From positions 13,501 to 77,500 of the forward strand of contig JADKIO010000010.1 in the NCBI GenBank assembly GCA_016721195.1: a stretch of 64,000 bases of DNA, given 5' to 3'. The number at the start of each line of letters is the position of its first letter. Within the stretch, counting starts at the first letter, position 1. This document shows, piece after piece, positions 46,288-55,225 of this stretch. Made by a program: the position numbers and the translations under genes. The notes under the pieces are model-generated. The model saw only the letters and a program-made list of their open reading frames with translations, made no database searches and had not been told where the DNA came from. The DNA is from Candidatus Geothrix skivensis (lineage in GTDB: Bacteria > Acidobacteriota > Holophagae > Holophagales > Holophagaceae).

Positions 46288-46674
46288 CTAGATGTTTTCG
46301 AAGATCGGCTTTGAGATGCGCTTGTCAGTCACCAGGGTCCAGCGGTAGACCCCGTAGAAATCGATGGTGCGGCTGTAGTGCAGGGTGATGGTACAGAGGC
46401 CAGCCTCGGCATTGCTGGTCTTGGCGACACGGATCGCATTCTTCGTCGTAAGCACTTCGATGACGCCCAGTTCCTTGGCCTTGTCCTTGACCTCGCGTTC
46501 AATGGTTTCGATGGGTTTTTTGCTGGCCCCGCTCGCGATGAAGTCGCAGGCATCGATCAGTTCGCTGTTCCCGTAGTAGACCGGAACAGCCTTGTAGGCC
46601 GCCCCACCGACCACACCCAGGACGAGCATGGAGATGATGCATCCGAGCTTGCCTTCGCCGCGTTGAGTCCGCAT
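46288..46674 (-). CDS. small membrane-anchored protein (DUF4845-like)
   Basis: A 128-residue protein with one N-terminal helix (LGCIISMLVLGVVGGAAYKA) and a small soluble domain, probably periplasmic, ending in KPIFENI. The helix-plus-domain pattern and VPVYYGNSELIDACDFI resemble DUF4845-type proteins, which have no known role. It is followed by aroA and preceded by a secreted TPR/PDZ protein, all on the same strand. Low-level support only for the family name. Confidence 0.7.
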   Translation of the reverse strand: MRTQRGEGKLGCIISMLVLGVVGGAAYKAVPVYYGNSELIDACDFIASGASKKPIETIEREVKDKAKELGVIEVLTTKNAIRVAKTSNAEAGLCTITLHYSRTIDFYGVYRWTLVTDKRISKPIFENI

Positions 46675-46687
46675 GAGTGCCTCCGCC

Positions 46688-48715
46688 TCACTTCAGGTCT
46701 TCGAGGGCCTGCCTGGCCAGGGGAGCGACCAGGGGACCATCGGGACCGAGAAGGGTTGATTGAGGATACTTCAGGGCCTGCCGGAATGCCTGTGCCGCTT
46801 CGGATTGGTAGGAAGTGCCCAGGTGTAGGAAGCAGAGCCCCGTGTGGAAGTCGACCGTGCCCTGACTCACGCCCCGGACAGTACTGAGCCGCGTGTCCCG
46901 CAGCAGCTCGATGGCCTTGTCGTACTTCCGGAACTGCATCAGGGCCAGGGCCAGGTTGAGCTTGATCAGATTGGCCTCGTCCCCCTTGGCCCCCGCGTAC
47001 TGCAGGCGAAGCTGGGCGAGCACCGCCGGATAGCAGAGGCTGGAGGATCCCAGGGGGATTTCCAGCGCCTCGTTTTGCAGCTGGAGGGTGCTGCTGGCAC
47101 CCTCTTGAACCAGGGAGAGGGATCCTTTGGTTGCCTCCAACCTTGGTTGAAGCTCCTGCAGGGAGGCGATGGGCTTTCCCGCCAGGCTCTGAACGGATTT
47201 GCCGATCTGCAGACCTGCCTTCAGGGCGGGCTCGGAGGCGGAAAGCACCCAGAGGCCGGGCTCGCCGGCCAGGTCCAGGAAGGAAACACCCAGACTGGGC
47301 TGCTGAATGGGTGGCATGGCGTTCAGCCGGGCGGTCAGCGAGTTGAGGGGATCCTGCTCAAGGGGTTTCACCACGAGGCGTTCTTCCTCCCCGTCGAAGG
47401 TGGCAAGCACGAGCTCGACCCGGTGGATGACTTTGTCCGGGATGGGCCGAGCCACAAGGAACAGTTCCGCTTCCCGGGAGGCCTTCAGGCGGGCCAGGGC
47501 CTCCTTGGGAGGCTCGCCGGAGCGGGGAGCCAGGAAGGCCAGGTTGTGCAAGCGCTCTCCAAGGGCCTCCATCTGGCCCTGGAACCGGGCCCGGCCCGTG
47601 AACTCCCCCTCGTCCAGCCCAAGAAAAGCAAGGCGAGGCTTGGGTCGGGCCTCAATGGCCATGGCTTTGCCTTCTTCGATGGTGATGCGCCTCGAGAAGC
47701 CCCCTCCGGGGAACCTCACCAGCAGTTCATAGGTTCCAGAACAAACGGGGCTGTCGGCCACGGGCAAGGGGCCGTGGCTTTGCCCGGAAAGGAACAATTC
47801 ACCTCCGGGCCAGACTGAGCTCACCGAAAGGCTGCCCTTGGAAGGCGCCATGCGGAAGGGCTCGAGGGTGTGGTCCGCCGGCGGGGAGGCCAGTTCCGCC
47901 CCCAGGTCAAGGATCCTGGTCCGGAAGCAGGGGGCCCTCAGTTCGAGTCGGTGCTTGCCGGGCATCAGTTCCGGAATGATGAAGGGGGAAGAGAGGTCAT
48001 CAGGCTGCAGGCCCAGAGGCTGGGCGATGGATGCCGCCTCGGGGCCAGCTTTGCCGATGGCGAAGCCGAGGCTTTGACCATCCAGGAGGATCTCCACGTC
48101 GCTGGGGTGGGTGTAGAGGATGATGGTCGAAGCCCGGCGGACCAGCTTGAAATCCACGGATTTCACGTCATGGGGTCCGAGCTCCAGAGTGATCTCCGAT
48201 GGGGCATGGCCCGGACGGCCATAGACCAGCTTCCGGGTGCCGAAGGGCAGGAATTTTCGCGGCAATACCGCGGTGGGCTTCCCGTCCAGCAGGAGGCGTC
48301 CACCTTCGGGTTGGCAACTCAGTTTGACCAGGGCGAATTTCTCGCCCCTCATCCGATCGTAGAGGCTGACGAGACGCTGGGAGGTGAGGGCTCGATCCAG
48401 TTCGAAATCAGGGTTCAGCTCCAGCAGAGACTGGAGGCGGACCTGGGCCCGGGCCCGGTTCGGCGCGCTGCGGTCATCGAGTACGGCGAGCCAGTTGTAG
48501 CTTTCGCACAGCACCTGGATCCATTCCGGTTCCAGGCTGGCCACGCGGGAAGACAGCCGGGCCACCACGGCATCAAAGCGCGTGGTGGCGCCCTCCCGAT
48601 CCCCCTGGGTGGCCCAGAGGGCCTTGGCCTGGACGAAGGTGTCCTTGAGGGCTGGATCCTGAGCCCAGAGGAGAGCCCCAAGGAGCGGGATGGCAAGGAG
48701 GAGTCGGATGCGCAT
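46688..48715 (-). CDS. secreted PEGA/PDZ/TPR protein
   Basis: A 675-residue exported protein with signal peptide RLLLAIPLLGALLWA. The N-terminal 110 residues are helical, then at least two PEGA-like segments follow (VKLSCQPEGGRLLLDGKPT near 130 and a second with DVEILLDGQSLG near 205). A PDZ-like fold is seen at about 490-560 (GVSFLDLAGEPGLWVLSASE), and a TPR-type end at about 590-670. It is not a known enzyme. The gene sits one base after the stop of the TPR/NHL gene, forming a pair of secreted repeat proteins that may assemble an envelope complex. Confidence 0.7.
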   Translation of the reverse strand: MRIRLLLAIPLLGALLWAQDPALKDTFVQAKALWATQGDREGATTRFDAVVARLSSRVASLEPEWIQVLCESYNWLAVLDDRSAPNRARAQVRLQSLLELNPDFELDRALTSQRLVSLYDRMRGEKFALVKLSCQPEGGRLLLDGKPTAVLPRKFLPFGTRKLVYGRPGHAPSEITLELGPHDVKSVDFKLVRRASTIILYTHPSDVEILLDGQSLGFAIGKAGPEAASIAQPLGLQPDDLSSPFIIPELMPGKHRLELRAPCFRTRILDLGAELASPPADHTLEPFRMAPSKGSLSVSSVWPGGELFLSGQSHGPLPVADSPVCSGTYELLVRFPGGGFSRRITIEEGKAMAIEARPKPRLAFLGLDEGEFTGRARFQGQMEALGERLHNLAFLAPRSGEPPKEALARLKASREAELFLVARPIPDKVIHRVELVLATFDGEEERLVVKPLEQDPLNSLTARLNAMPPIQQPSLGVSFLDLAGEPGLWVLSASEPALKAGLQIGKSVQSLAGKPIASLQELQPRLEATKGSLSLVQEGASSTLQLQNEALEIPLGSSSLCYPAVLAQLRLQYAGAKGDEANLIKLNLALALMQFRKYDKAIELLRDTRLSTVRGVSQGTVDFHTGLCFLHLGTSYQSEAAQAFRQALKYPQSTLLGPDGPLVAPLARQALEDLK

Positions 48716-48716
48716 G

Positions 48717-50189
48717 TCAGTTCAACCGGATGAGCAGGTCGTTTCGGCGATCGCAGAGGATCAGGCCACCGGAGCGATCCAGCGCCAGCGAGGTGATCCG
48801 GCCGTTGATGCCAAGGGACTTGAAGGTGGCCTGCCGGAGCACGGTCCCATCCGGTCCGAACAGGACCACCCCTTCTCCGTAGTCTCCACCATCCACGAGC
48901 GCCGCGACATGTCCCGCGCCATCGGAGGCCAGGGCAGTTACAGAGCGAAAGGGTACCGACAGGTCCTTGCCATAAGGCACGATGATACGCGGCTGGCCGT
49001 CCCCATCCAGGAAGAGGAACTTCCGGTCGGCATCCGTGGCGATGACCACACCCCCCGCAGGAAGCGGCGCCAGGGCGTTGGCCGTGGGCGAGGCCATGGT
49101 CCGGATGGCGCCATCGGGTGCGAACACGGTGATGGCTGGGGTCTTGGCATCCGCGATCCAGAGGTTGCCCCATCGATCCAGGGCGGCCCCAGAAATGGCC
49201 CCGAGCGTACCCAGGGGCTGGGGGGTCACCGAGCCCTCCCGGATCAGCCCCGCCTTGGTCACCAGCAGGACAGAGGTGGGCCCGTTGACCAGGGCCCGGG
49301 TGCCTGGGGCTGGTGGTTCCAGCTGAGTCAGTTCTCCCTCATGCAGCCGGAAGACCCGGTCGAGATCATTCTGGAAGATGAGCAGCTCTCCGGCCGGTGT
49401 GACAGTCAGCAGGGTGGGAGTCTTCAGCCACTTGGTCCGGCCGCCGGGCCACGGCCCGTCATTGCGGAAGGCAGGCTTCAGGAGGCGGTGCTTCACGCGA
49501 ACGGCCATGCGCCAGGTGGCTTCGGCTGCCTCCGGGGACTGGGGTGCCTCCGTGCGCAGCCGCTGCAGCAGCTTCAGACAACCGGGCAGATCCCCTAGCA
49601 GGTCCAGGGTTTCGGCGGCCTCCAGCAGGGCCTGGGGCACAATCGTAGAACCGGTGTTCAGGCGGAAGGCATCGATGAACTGTTGCAGCGCACGGCCCAA
49701 CTGACCCTGGTCCCGCCAGGCCCGGCCCAGCTGCAGGCGCGCCTCGCCGCGGACCGCGGCATCCGGGAAGAGATCGAGCACCCGGTTGAATTCGGCCATG
49801 GCGTCCTTCAGTTCCGCGGGACGCCGAGCCTGCCTCGCCAGCAGGAGGCCCCTCAGCAGCAATCCGTCGGCGGCTTCCGGTGACTTGATGTACTCGCTAC
49901 GCAGCCGGTCCAAAAAGGGCATGGCCGCTGGGGGTTTCTGCTCGATGTCCACCTGATGGCGGGCCAGCCGCAGCAGGGCCATGGGGGCGAAGTCGCTGCG
50001 GGGGGCTGTCTGGAGCAGCTGGCCCCAAGTCTCCAGTGCCTCCTTGTAGGCCTTGGCGGCATAGGCTCGTTCGCCACTTCGGAAGAGCCTCTCGGCCAGC
50101 TCGCCATCCTGGGGCTGACCCTGAGCCAGCACCGGCAGCACGCACAGCAGCGCCGCCGGGATTCGGAACCAGGGAGACAGAACACGCAT
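48717..50189 (-). CDS. secreted TPR/NHL-repeat protein
   Basis: A 490-residue exported protein. A signal peptide (residues 1-23, ending LPVLAQG) leads into TPR-type helical repeats (about 30-240) with AERLFRSGERAYAAKAYKEA and LGRAWRDQGQLGRALQQF. A six-bladed propeller of NHL type follows (about 260-490), with repeated GNLWIADAKTPAITVFAPDG-like units. Such proteins act as scaffolds. It is directly upstream of the PEGA/PDZ gene on the same strand. No catalytic motif is visible. Confidence 0.75.
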   Translation of the reverse strand: MRVLSPWFRIPAALLCVLPVLAQGQPQDGELAERLFRSGERAYAAKAYKEALETWGQLLQTAPRSDFAPMALLRLARHQVDIEQKPPAAMPFLDRLRSEYIKSPEAADGLLLRGLLLARQARRPAELKDAMAEFNRVLDLFPDAAVRGEARLQLGRAWRDQGQLGRALQQFIDAFRLNTGSTIVPQALLEAAETLDLLGDLPGCLKLLQRLRTEAPQSPEAAEATWRMAVRVKHRLLKPAFRNDGPWPGGRTKWLKTPTLLTVTPAGELLIFQNDLDRVFRLHEGELTQLEPPAPGTRALVNGPTSVLLVTKAGLIREGSVTPQPLGTLGAISGAALDRWGNLWIADAKTPAITVFAPDGAIRTMASPTANALAPLPAGGVVIATDADRKFLFLDGDGQPRIIVPYGKDLSVPFRSVTALASDGAGHVAALVDGGDYGEGVVLFGPDGTVLRQATFKSLGINGRITSLALDRSGGLILCDRRNDLLIRLN

Positions 50190-50231
50190 GGAGGCCTCGG
50201 ATCAAGGAAAGCATAGCCGCCCCGAATCCGC

Positions 50232-52901
50232 TCAGGGCTCCAGTGCCTTCAGGAGCGCCTCGGGCGAGTAGGGCTTATACAGGACACCCAGGATCCAGGG
50301 CTCCCCCGGGCTGGTGTCCCTGGCCGCGGTGGACAGGAGGACATGGCGGCAGCGATGGGTTTCGTGCTGCAGCTTCAACCAGGGACGGAGATCCCCCTGG
50401 CCATCAGATTGTTCCGAGATGAGCAGGTCCACGGGGTGTTCCGCCAGCAGCGGCGCGGCCTCCGTGCGGCTGCTGGCCTCCTGGATCTCCCAGTGCTGAC
50501 CCAGTGCCGTCAGCAGGCGCTTGCGGAAGAAGGCGCTGGGTTCCAGCAGGAGGATGCTGCGAATGGGAGCTCGCCGAGAGATGCTTGCCTCATCCAGTCC
50601 AAGGGCCAGAAGGGATTCCTTTGCGGCGCTGCGCAGGCCCAGGCCAGTGGCCCCCTTGAAAACCTCCTTCAGGGGTTCGACCAGATCCAACTGGCGCGTG
50701 AGGCCACCGATCTCGCAAAGCCGGGCGAGGTCTCTCCAGTCCTGATCCTTGTGGTCAAGCTCCCGGAGCACCATGCCCGCCAACTCGGCCGCGAGTTCGG
50801 CCCGCATGATGAATTCCGGGTCCTGGAGGGCCTCCCGCAGGGCCAGGAGGGCAGGCGTCCGGCCCGGCCCCTTGGGGGGAAGCATCCCCACCATGCCGCG
50901 CACCTTTTCTTCCCGGTCGGCAATGTGGCTGAGGCTGGCGCTGCGGCGGCCCAGCTCCTTCACCACCGCCGCCACGCGGTCGTTGGTGTCCCGGTCCCAG
51001 TCCCCCTTGGTCCGAAGGTCGAAGAGGAAATCCGAGAAGGCATCCTTCAGGCGGGAATAGAGGGTCTGGTCGAAGCAGTAGAGGTTCTGGGTGGCGAGGA
51101 TGGCACGCAGGCGCTGGCCCTCCCCCTCCCGGTCATCGCAGCATCTGCTGATGAGCTGTTCCAGGGCCGGAACCACCTCCATGGGAATGGGGCGATCGAA
51201 GCCGGGGAAGGCCCCGAGGAGTCCCTCCAGGGCCCGGATCAGCACCTGGGGCAGTTTCAGGTGGGTGGATTTGGCGAGCAGGCCCAGGCCGGCTTCTGGC
51301 GTGCCGAGTCCAGCGAGGGACTCCACCAGGGCCTCCTGAAGGCGGGCTGGCTTGCCATCGTGCAGGAGGTCCAGCAGGACCGGACTGGCCGCATTGCTTC
51401 GGATGGCGCCCAGGGCCTCGACAGCCTCCAGAACCAGATCATCCCTCACATCGGTCTTGAGGAAGGCCATCAACGGTTCAGCGGCAGCTTCGGTGCCATT
51501 GACGGTGAAAATGCGGAGGGCGGTGCGGACCTGCTCTGGCTGGCCGGATTGGAACAGCTCCATGACGGCCGGGAAACTGGAGGGCAGTTTGGCGAAATGA
51601 TGCATGGCCCGGTGGCCCACTTCGATGATCTCGTCTTGCATGGCGCGGAGGAAGAAGGGGCACAGGCCATCCTCCTCGCGGGCGCCGAGCGCGTCCAGGC
51701 AGGCCGTGCGCCGCTTGGGGTCTGGGATGGCGTAGATTCGCTCCAGGGCCTCCTTTGCCGAGGCGGGCACAAGGCGGCAGAAGGCATGATCCAGGCCATC
51801 GCTATGCGCGAAGCGGCCGAAGGCTTCCAGGAGGAGGGCCACGACCTGGTCCCGGGGAAGCTGGTCTGCCGACACCTGGCGAACCAGGCAGTTGCATACC
51901 TGGTTCAGGGTGGCCCCTAGCAGGGCCTGACCTTTGACCGAGGTGTCCTGGGCTTCAGTCACCATGGCGCTGAAGCGGGCCACCTTCCCCTCCAGCAGGA
52001 TGGAAAGGGACTCCGTCAAGAACAGCTCATAGGGACCCTTGGCCAGGGCCCTGAGGGTTTCCACGTGGGGCAAAGGATCCCCGGAATCCCCCTCCGAGAG
52101 GGCCTGCTCCATGGCCTGGAGGGTCGTGGGGTGCTCTCCCCCCATCCGTCTGGCCAGGGCCTGGGCCAGTTCCCCCTTGGCGGCGGTCCGGGCGCCGCTC
52201 TGAAGGCGCTGGGTGAGAATCTCCAGGGTCTCGAGGTCCTCGAGGCTCCTCAGGGTTTGCTGGAAGAGGTCAAGCAGCAGGAGCCCCGGGGCATTCCCGG
52301 GCAACTCGACGATGGTTCGGAGCAGGAGACGGGAGGCCAGGGGGTCTGCGCCTTCCATGGCCTGCCAAAGGGCCGGCAGATCCTCGGCTTCAGCCACGGC
52401 TGCCAGTCCCCGGGCACCCTGATGGGCAAGGCGGGCGTTGGCCTCACCCTCCAGCAGGCGCCCAAGGTAGAAGGGAAGCGGTTGCAAGGATTCCGCGCCC
52501 AATTCCCGGCGCAGGATCAGCTGCCGGTCCGGGTCAGTTCGCTGGGTGGCCAGATGGAGGAGCGCCTCCCGGGCAGACCGGAGTTCCAGGCGGCCCAGGG
52601 CGACGCAACCCTCATCGAACACCCCGAGATCCTGCTCCTGCTGAAGGGCCTGGAGCACCCAGGGCACCCATTCAGGCCAGTCGAATTTCGCCGTGAGCCC
52701 GAGAATGGTCCGTTTCAGGGCAAGGGAGCTCGAGCCCTTCACCAGGCGGGAGCCCAGTTCAGGCAGAGCCATCTGGCGGAGCTGCTGGAGCAGCTGGTGG
52801 AGGCGCACCTGCGCGGAAGCGTCATTTTCCAGATGGTTGCCAAGCCAGGCCCGGAGTTCATCCAGGGGCGTCATGGGCATGTGTCGGAGAGGGGCAGACA
52901 T
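50232..52901 (-). CDS. HEAT-repeat protein with C-terminal degenerate receiver
   Basis: An 889-residue cytoplasmic protein from the ATG at 52901 (alternatives 52976 and 52874 are possible). About 760 residues are HEAT-like helical repeats (for example LEAVEALGAIRSNAASPVLL). The last 115 residues fold as a receiver: RSILLLEPSAFFRKRLLTAL, VDLLISEQSDG and LYKPYSPEALLKAL. The first acidic pair is Glu-Pro instead of Asp-Asp, and the phospho-acceptor position is Glu (DLLISE), a natural phosphomimic. The switch Lys is kept. It is therefore probably a fixed-state protein-protein module. The divergent gene starts 74 bp away. Confidence 0.7.
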   Translation of the reverse strand: MSAPLRHMPMTPLDELRAWLGNHLENDASAQVRLHQLLQQLRQMALPELGSRLVKGSSSLALKRTILGLTAKFDWPEWVPWVLQALQQEQDLGVFDEGCVALGRLELRSAREALLHLATQRTDPDRQLILRRELGAESLQPLPFYLGRLLEGEANARLAHQGARGLAAVAEAEDLPALWQAMEGADPLASRLLLRTIVELPGNAPGLLLLDLFQQTLRSLEDLETLEILTQRLQSGARTAAKGELAQALARRMGGEHPTTLQAMEQALSEGDSGDPLPHVETLRALAKGPYELFLTESLSILLEGKVARFSAMVTEAQDTSVKGQALLGATLNQVCNCLVRQVSADQLPRDQVVALLLEAFGRFAHSDGLDHAFCRLVPASAKEALERIYAIPDPKRRTACLDALGAREEDGLCPFFLRAMQDEIIEVGHRAMHHFAKLPSSFPAVMELFQSGQPEQVRTALRIFTVNGTEAAAEPLMAFLKTDVRDDLVLEAVEALGAIRSNAASPVLLDLLHDGKPARLQEALVESLAGLGTPEAGLGLLAKSTHLKLPQVLIRALEGLLGAFPGFDRPIPMEVVPALEQLISRCCDDREGEGQRLRAILATQNLYCFDQTLYSRLKDAFSDFLFDLRTKGDWDRDTNDRVAAVVKELGRRSASLSHIADREEKVRGMVGMLPPKGPGRTPALLALREALQDPEFIMRAELAAELAGMVLRELDHKDQDWRDLARLCEIGGLTRQLDLVEPLKEVFKGATGLGLRSAAKESLLALGLDEASISRRAPIRSILLLEPSAFFRKRLLTALGQHWEIQEASSRTEAAPLLAEHPVDLLISEQSDGQGDLRPWLKLQHETHRCRHVLLSTAARDTSPGEPWILGVLYKPYSPEALLKALEP

Positions 52902-52974
52902 CCTGTTCCCATCGGCCACCGGGGGCTCCAGGTCAAGAACCACGCTTTCCGCCCGGAAGTGATAGCGTCTTGCC

Positions 52975-53655
52975 ATGCGCAACCTGCTGATATCCCTGCT
53001 GTCTTTCACCCTCCAGGCCCAGGCCCCCTCCTTCCTGGATCAGCTGCCTCCCTCCGCTCTGGTGGAAGCCATGGACATCCTCAAGCGGGCGGATTTTGTT
53101 TTCGAGACCCGCACCCAGCCCAAACAGGTGCGGCTTGCCACCATGGAGAAACTCTTTGACCACCCCATCCTGGGGGCGGCCATGTGGCGGCATTGCCGGT
53201 TCGTGCCGGGATTCTATGCCTTCCTCCATTCGGACGGCAGCTGGAGCATCGATGACACCCGGGGGCTGAGGGGCACGCTGCGGCTGGTGTATCGCCGTCC
53301 CGGCCACCGGGTGTACCTGGTGCAGGGACGGGCCGAGCAGGGCCGCCTGAAGACGCCCTTCCCCGTTGGCGCGAGGATGCTCACTTCATACCGGTACTGG
53401 GAGGGGAAGAACGGGTTTGAAAGCCACCTGCAGACCTGGACCGCGTTGGATTCCGCGGTCCTGGGCGTCCTGGCCAAGCCCTTCCGCGGCTACATCCGAG
53501 GACGGCAGGATGAATTCATCGCCTACATCAATGGCAATGTGGCCACCTTTGGCGAGTTCGCCGAACTGAGCCCCAGGGATTTCCATGGCCCCCTGAAGCG
53601 GGATGGGGATCCGATCGCCCTGCGCGAGTTTGAAGCCCTCTTTCTGGGCAAGTGA
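52975..53655 (+). CDS. exported hypothetical protein (START-like?)
   Basis: A 226-residue protein with an N-terminal signal peptide (RNLLISLLSFTLQAQA). The mature region has mixed alpha/beta character with WRHCRFVPGFYAFLHSDGSW, LVYRRPGHRVYLVQGRAEQ and NGNVATFGEFAELS. The pattern faintly recalls SRPBCC/START-type lipid-binding domains, but no diagnostic motif is present. It overlaps the next gene (TGATG) and is first of three small envelope genes. Confidence 0.65.
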   Translation: MRNLLISLLSFTLQAQAPSFLDQLPPSALVEAMDILKRADFVFETRTQPKQVRLATMEKLFDHPILGAAMWRHCRFVPGFYAFLHSDGSWSIDDTRGLRGTLRLVYRRPGHRVYLVQGRAEQGRLKTPFPVGARMLTSYRYWEGKNGFESHLQTWTALDSAVLGVLAKPFRGYIRGRQDEFIAYINGNVATFGEFAELSPRDFHGPLKRDGDPIALREFEALFLGK

Positions 53656-54338
53656 TGGAATGGCCCTTCGCGGCCGCCTTCCGGGCCCTGAGGAGCCCGC
53701 GTGAGGCGTTTGCGGCACCTCCGCCGGGCTTGGGCCGGGCAGTCCTGGATATGGCCCTGGTCTGGGTGCCCCTGGCTCTGCTGAATGCAACCTGGTCGGC
53801 CATCCGAGGGCTGCGGGTCTACGAATCCCTGCGCGGCGGAGCCTTGCCAGTCCATGTCCTGCAGTGGCTCCGCCTGGACCCCGGGAATCTGCAGGAGCTG
53901 GTTGCAGCCCTTCCCGCGCCACCGACCTTCGGGCGTCTCTGGCCCTGGCTGATTCTTTTGGTGCCCCTGGGCGCGCTGGGCACCTGGCTGCATCACGCCG
54001 TCTGGGACCACATGGGGCTCTGGCTCCTGGGGGGCTTGAGGGCAGAGAGCGGCTTCCGGACCACCCTGCTGGCGGAGGCCCAGGCCCTGCGCTTCGCCGC
54101 GGTGGGCACCCTGGTGGGCCTGCTGGGCTTCCTCCCGGGGCTGGGGGTCTGGCTGGTGCTGCCCCTCCTGCTGCTGGACGCCTACCTCTGGATGTTCCGG
54201 GGCTTCGCCCTGGCCGCGCGGCACGGCTGTGAGCCCTGGCAGGGCCTTGGCGCAACAGCTGTGCACGCAGCGCTGCTGGGATGCGGTTTCCTGGGCCTCC
54301 TCGCCCTGCTTTTCGCCATGATCCGGGTGGCCCCTTGA
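53655..54338 (+). CDS. YIP1-like multi-spanning membrane protein
   Basis: A 227-residue protein with about five predicted membrane helices (including WPWLILLVPLGALGTWLHHA and FAAVGTLVGLLGFLPGLGVW). The N-terminal FAAAFRALRSPREAF resembles the start of YIP1-family proteins. The ATG at 53655 overlaps the preceding stop; a GTG one codon earlier is possible. Function unknown. Confidence 0.7.
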   Translation: MEWPFAAAFRALRSPREAFAAPPPGLGRAVLDMALVWVPLALLNATWSAIRGLRVYESLRGGALPVHVLQWLRLDPGNLQELVAALPAPPTFGRLWPWLILLVPLGALGTWLHHAVWDHMGLWLLGGLRAESGFRTTLLAEAQALRFAAVGTLVGLLGFLPGLGVWLVLPLLLLDAYLWMFRGFALAARHGCEPWQGLGATAVHAALLGCGFLGLLALLFAMIRVAP

Positions 54339-54709
54339 GACGGGTGCCTTGGGTGGCCCTGGGGGCCCTGATGACCTGGCTAGGCGCCTGGGCGGCCAGC
54401 TTCCTTCAACCCATCGCGGCACTGCTTCCTGGCTGTGCCTTCAAGCGGCTGACGGGGTTCGCTTGCGCCACCTGCGGCCTCACCCGCTGCCTGATGGCCC
54501 TGGGAGCCCGGGATTGGTCCACGGCCTTCCACTGGCATCCTGCGGCAGCCAGCTTCGCCGTCCTGCTGCCCATCGCCGCATTGTGGGACCTCCGCCGGGC
54601 CTGGCGGGGCGATCCCTATCCCAGGCTGCCGGATTCCCGACTGGCACGCCTCTCGGTCTGGCTCGGACTGATTGCGGTTTGGGTGCTGCAGGTGGCCAGG
54701 GGGATCTAG
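54335..54709 (+). CDS. DUF2752 membrane protein
   Basis: A 124-residue protein with the DUF2752 signature: a Cys-Phe-Lys stretch (CAFKRLTGFACATCGLTR) between two helices, with the CxxCGxTR core. The start is TTG at 54335, overlapping the previous stop (TTGA) and preceded by GGGTGG; an internal GTG or ATG would also be possible. Family members are small membrane proteins of unknown role with a conserved Cys motif that could bind metal or form disulfides. Confidence 0.8.
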   Translation: MRRVPWVALGALMTWLGAWAASFLQPIAALLPGCAFKRLTGFACATCGLTRCLMALGARDWSTAFHWHPAAASFAVLLPIAALWDLRRAWRGDPYPRLPDSRLARLSVWLGLIAVWVLQVARGI

Positions 54710-54771
54710 GGGCATTTTGAAAACAGACTCCACTCGGTCATGCTTTGGGCACGCATCACCGGAGTCCTGTC

Positions 54772-55128
54772 ATGTTCCAGCAAATCCTGGATCGGCTCAT
54801 CGAACGAGTCCCCGAGGCACTTGCCGCGACCTTCAATGATCGTGACGGGGATCCAATCTGCTCCCGCACCATCCAGGTGTCCAATGAGGGATTGCAGTTG
54901 CTGGGGGCCTACCAGCACGTGGTCAAGCGCCACCTGCAGCAGGCCGTGGAGGAATTCGATCGCGGGGAGGTCAAGCAAGTGGCCTTTGCCACGGACCAGC
55001 ACTGGATCCTCATGGTGGGAGCCCGGGAGCAGTGCACCCTGGTGCTCGTGATGCAGCGGGAGGGCCTGCTGGGCCGGGCCCGCTTCCACATGGATCAGGC
55101 CATCGAAGCCCTGAACCACGAACTCTAA
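54772..55128 (+). CDS. roadblock/LC7-domain protein
   Basis: A 118-residue cytoplasmic protein of the roadblock/LC7 fold (MglB-like group). It has the helix-sheet pattern from FQQILDRLIERVPEAL through VKQVAFATDQHWILMVGA to CTLVLVMQREGLLGRARFH. In gliding and polarity systems such proteins act as GTPase-activating partners of MglA-type GTPases. No GTPase gene is in the window. GGAG lies nine bases before the ATG, and a TTGAAA-type -35 about 50 bases upstream suggests its own promoter. Confidence 0.85.
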   Translation: MFQQILDRLIERVPEALAATFNDRDGDPICSRTIQVSNEGLQLLGAYQHVVKRHLQQAVEEFDRGEVKQVAFATDQHWILMVGAREQCTLVLVMQREGLLGRARFHMDQAIEALNHEL

Positions 55129-55225
55129 TGCCGTCCGGGAGGGCCGCCTGCTCGCTGAGCTCGCGATGCCCCCCCGGGCCCCCGCCAGATGGATGGGAGA
55201 CCGTCTGCCTGGCCTAGGAGCCCAG

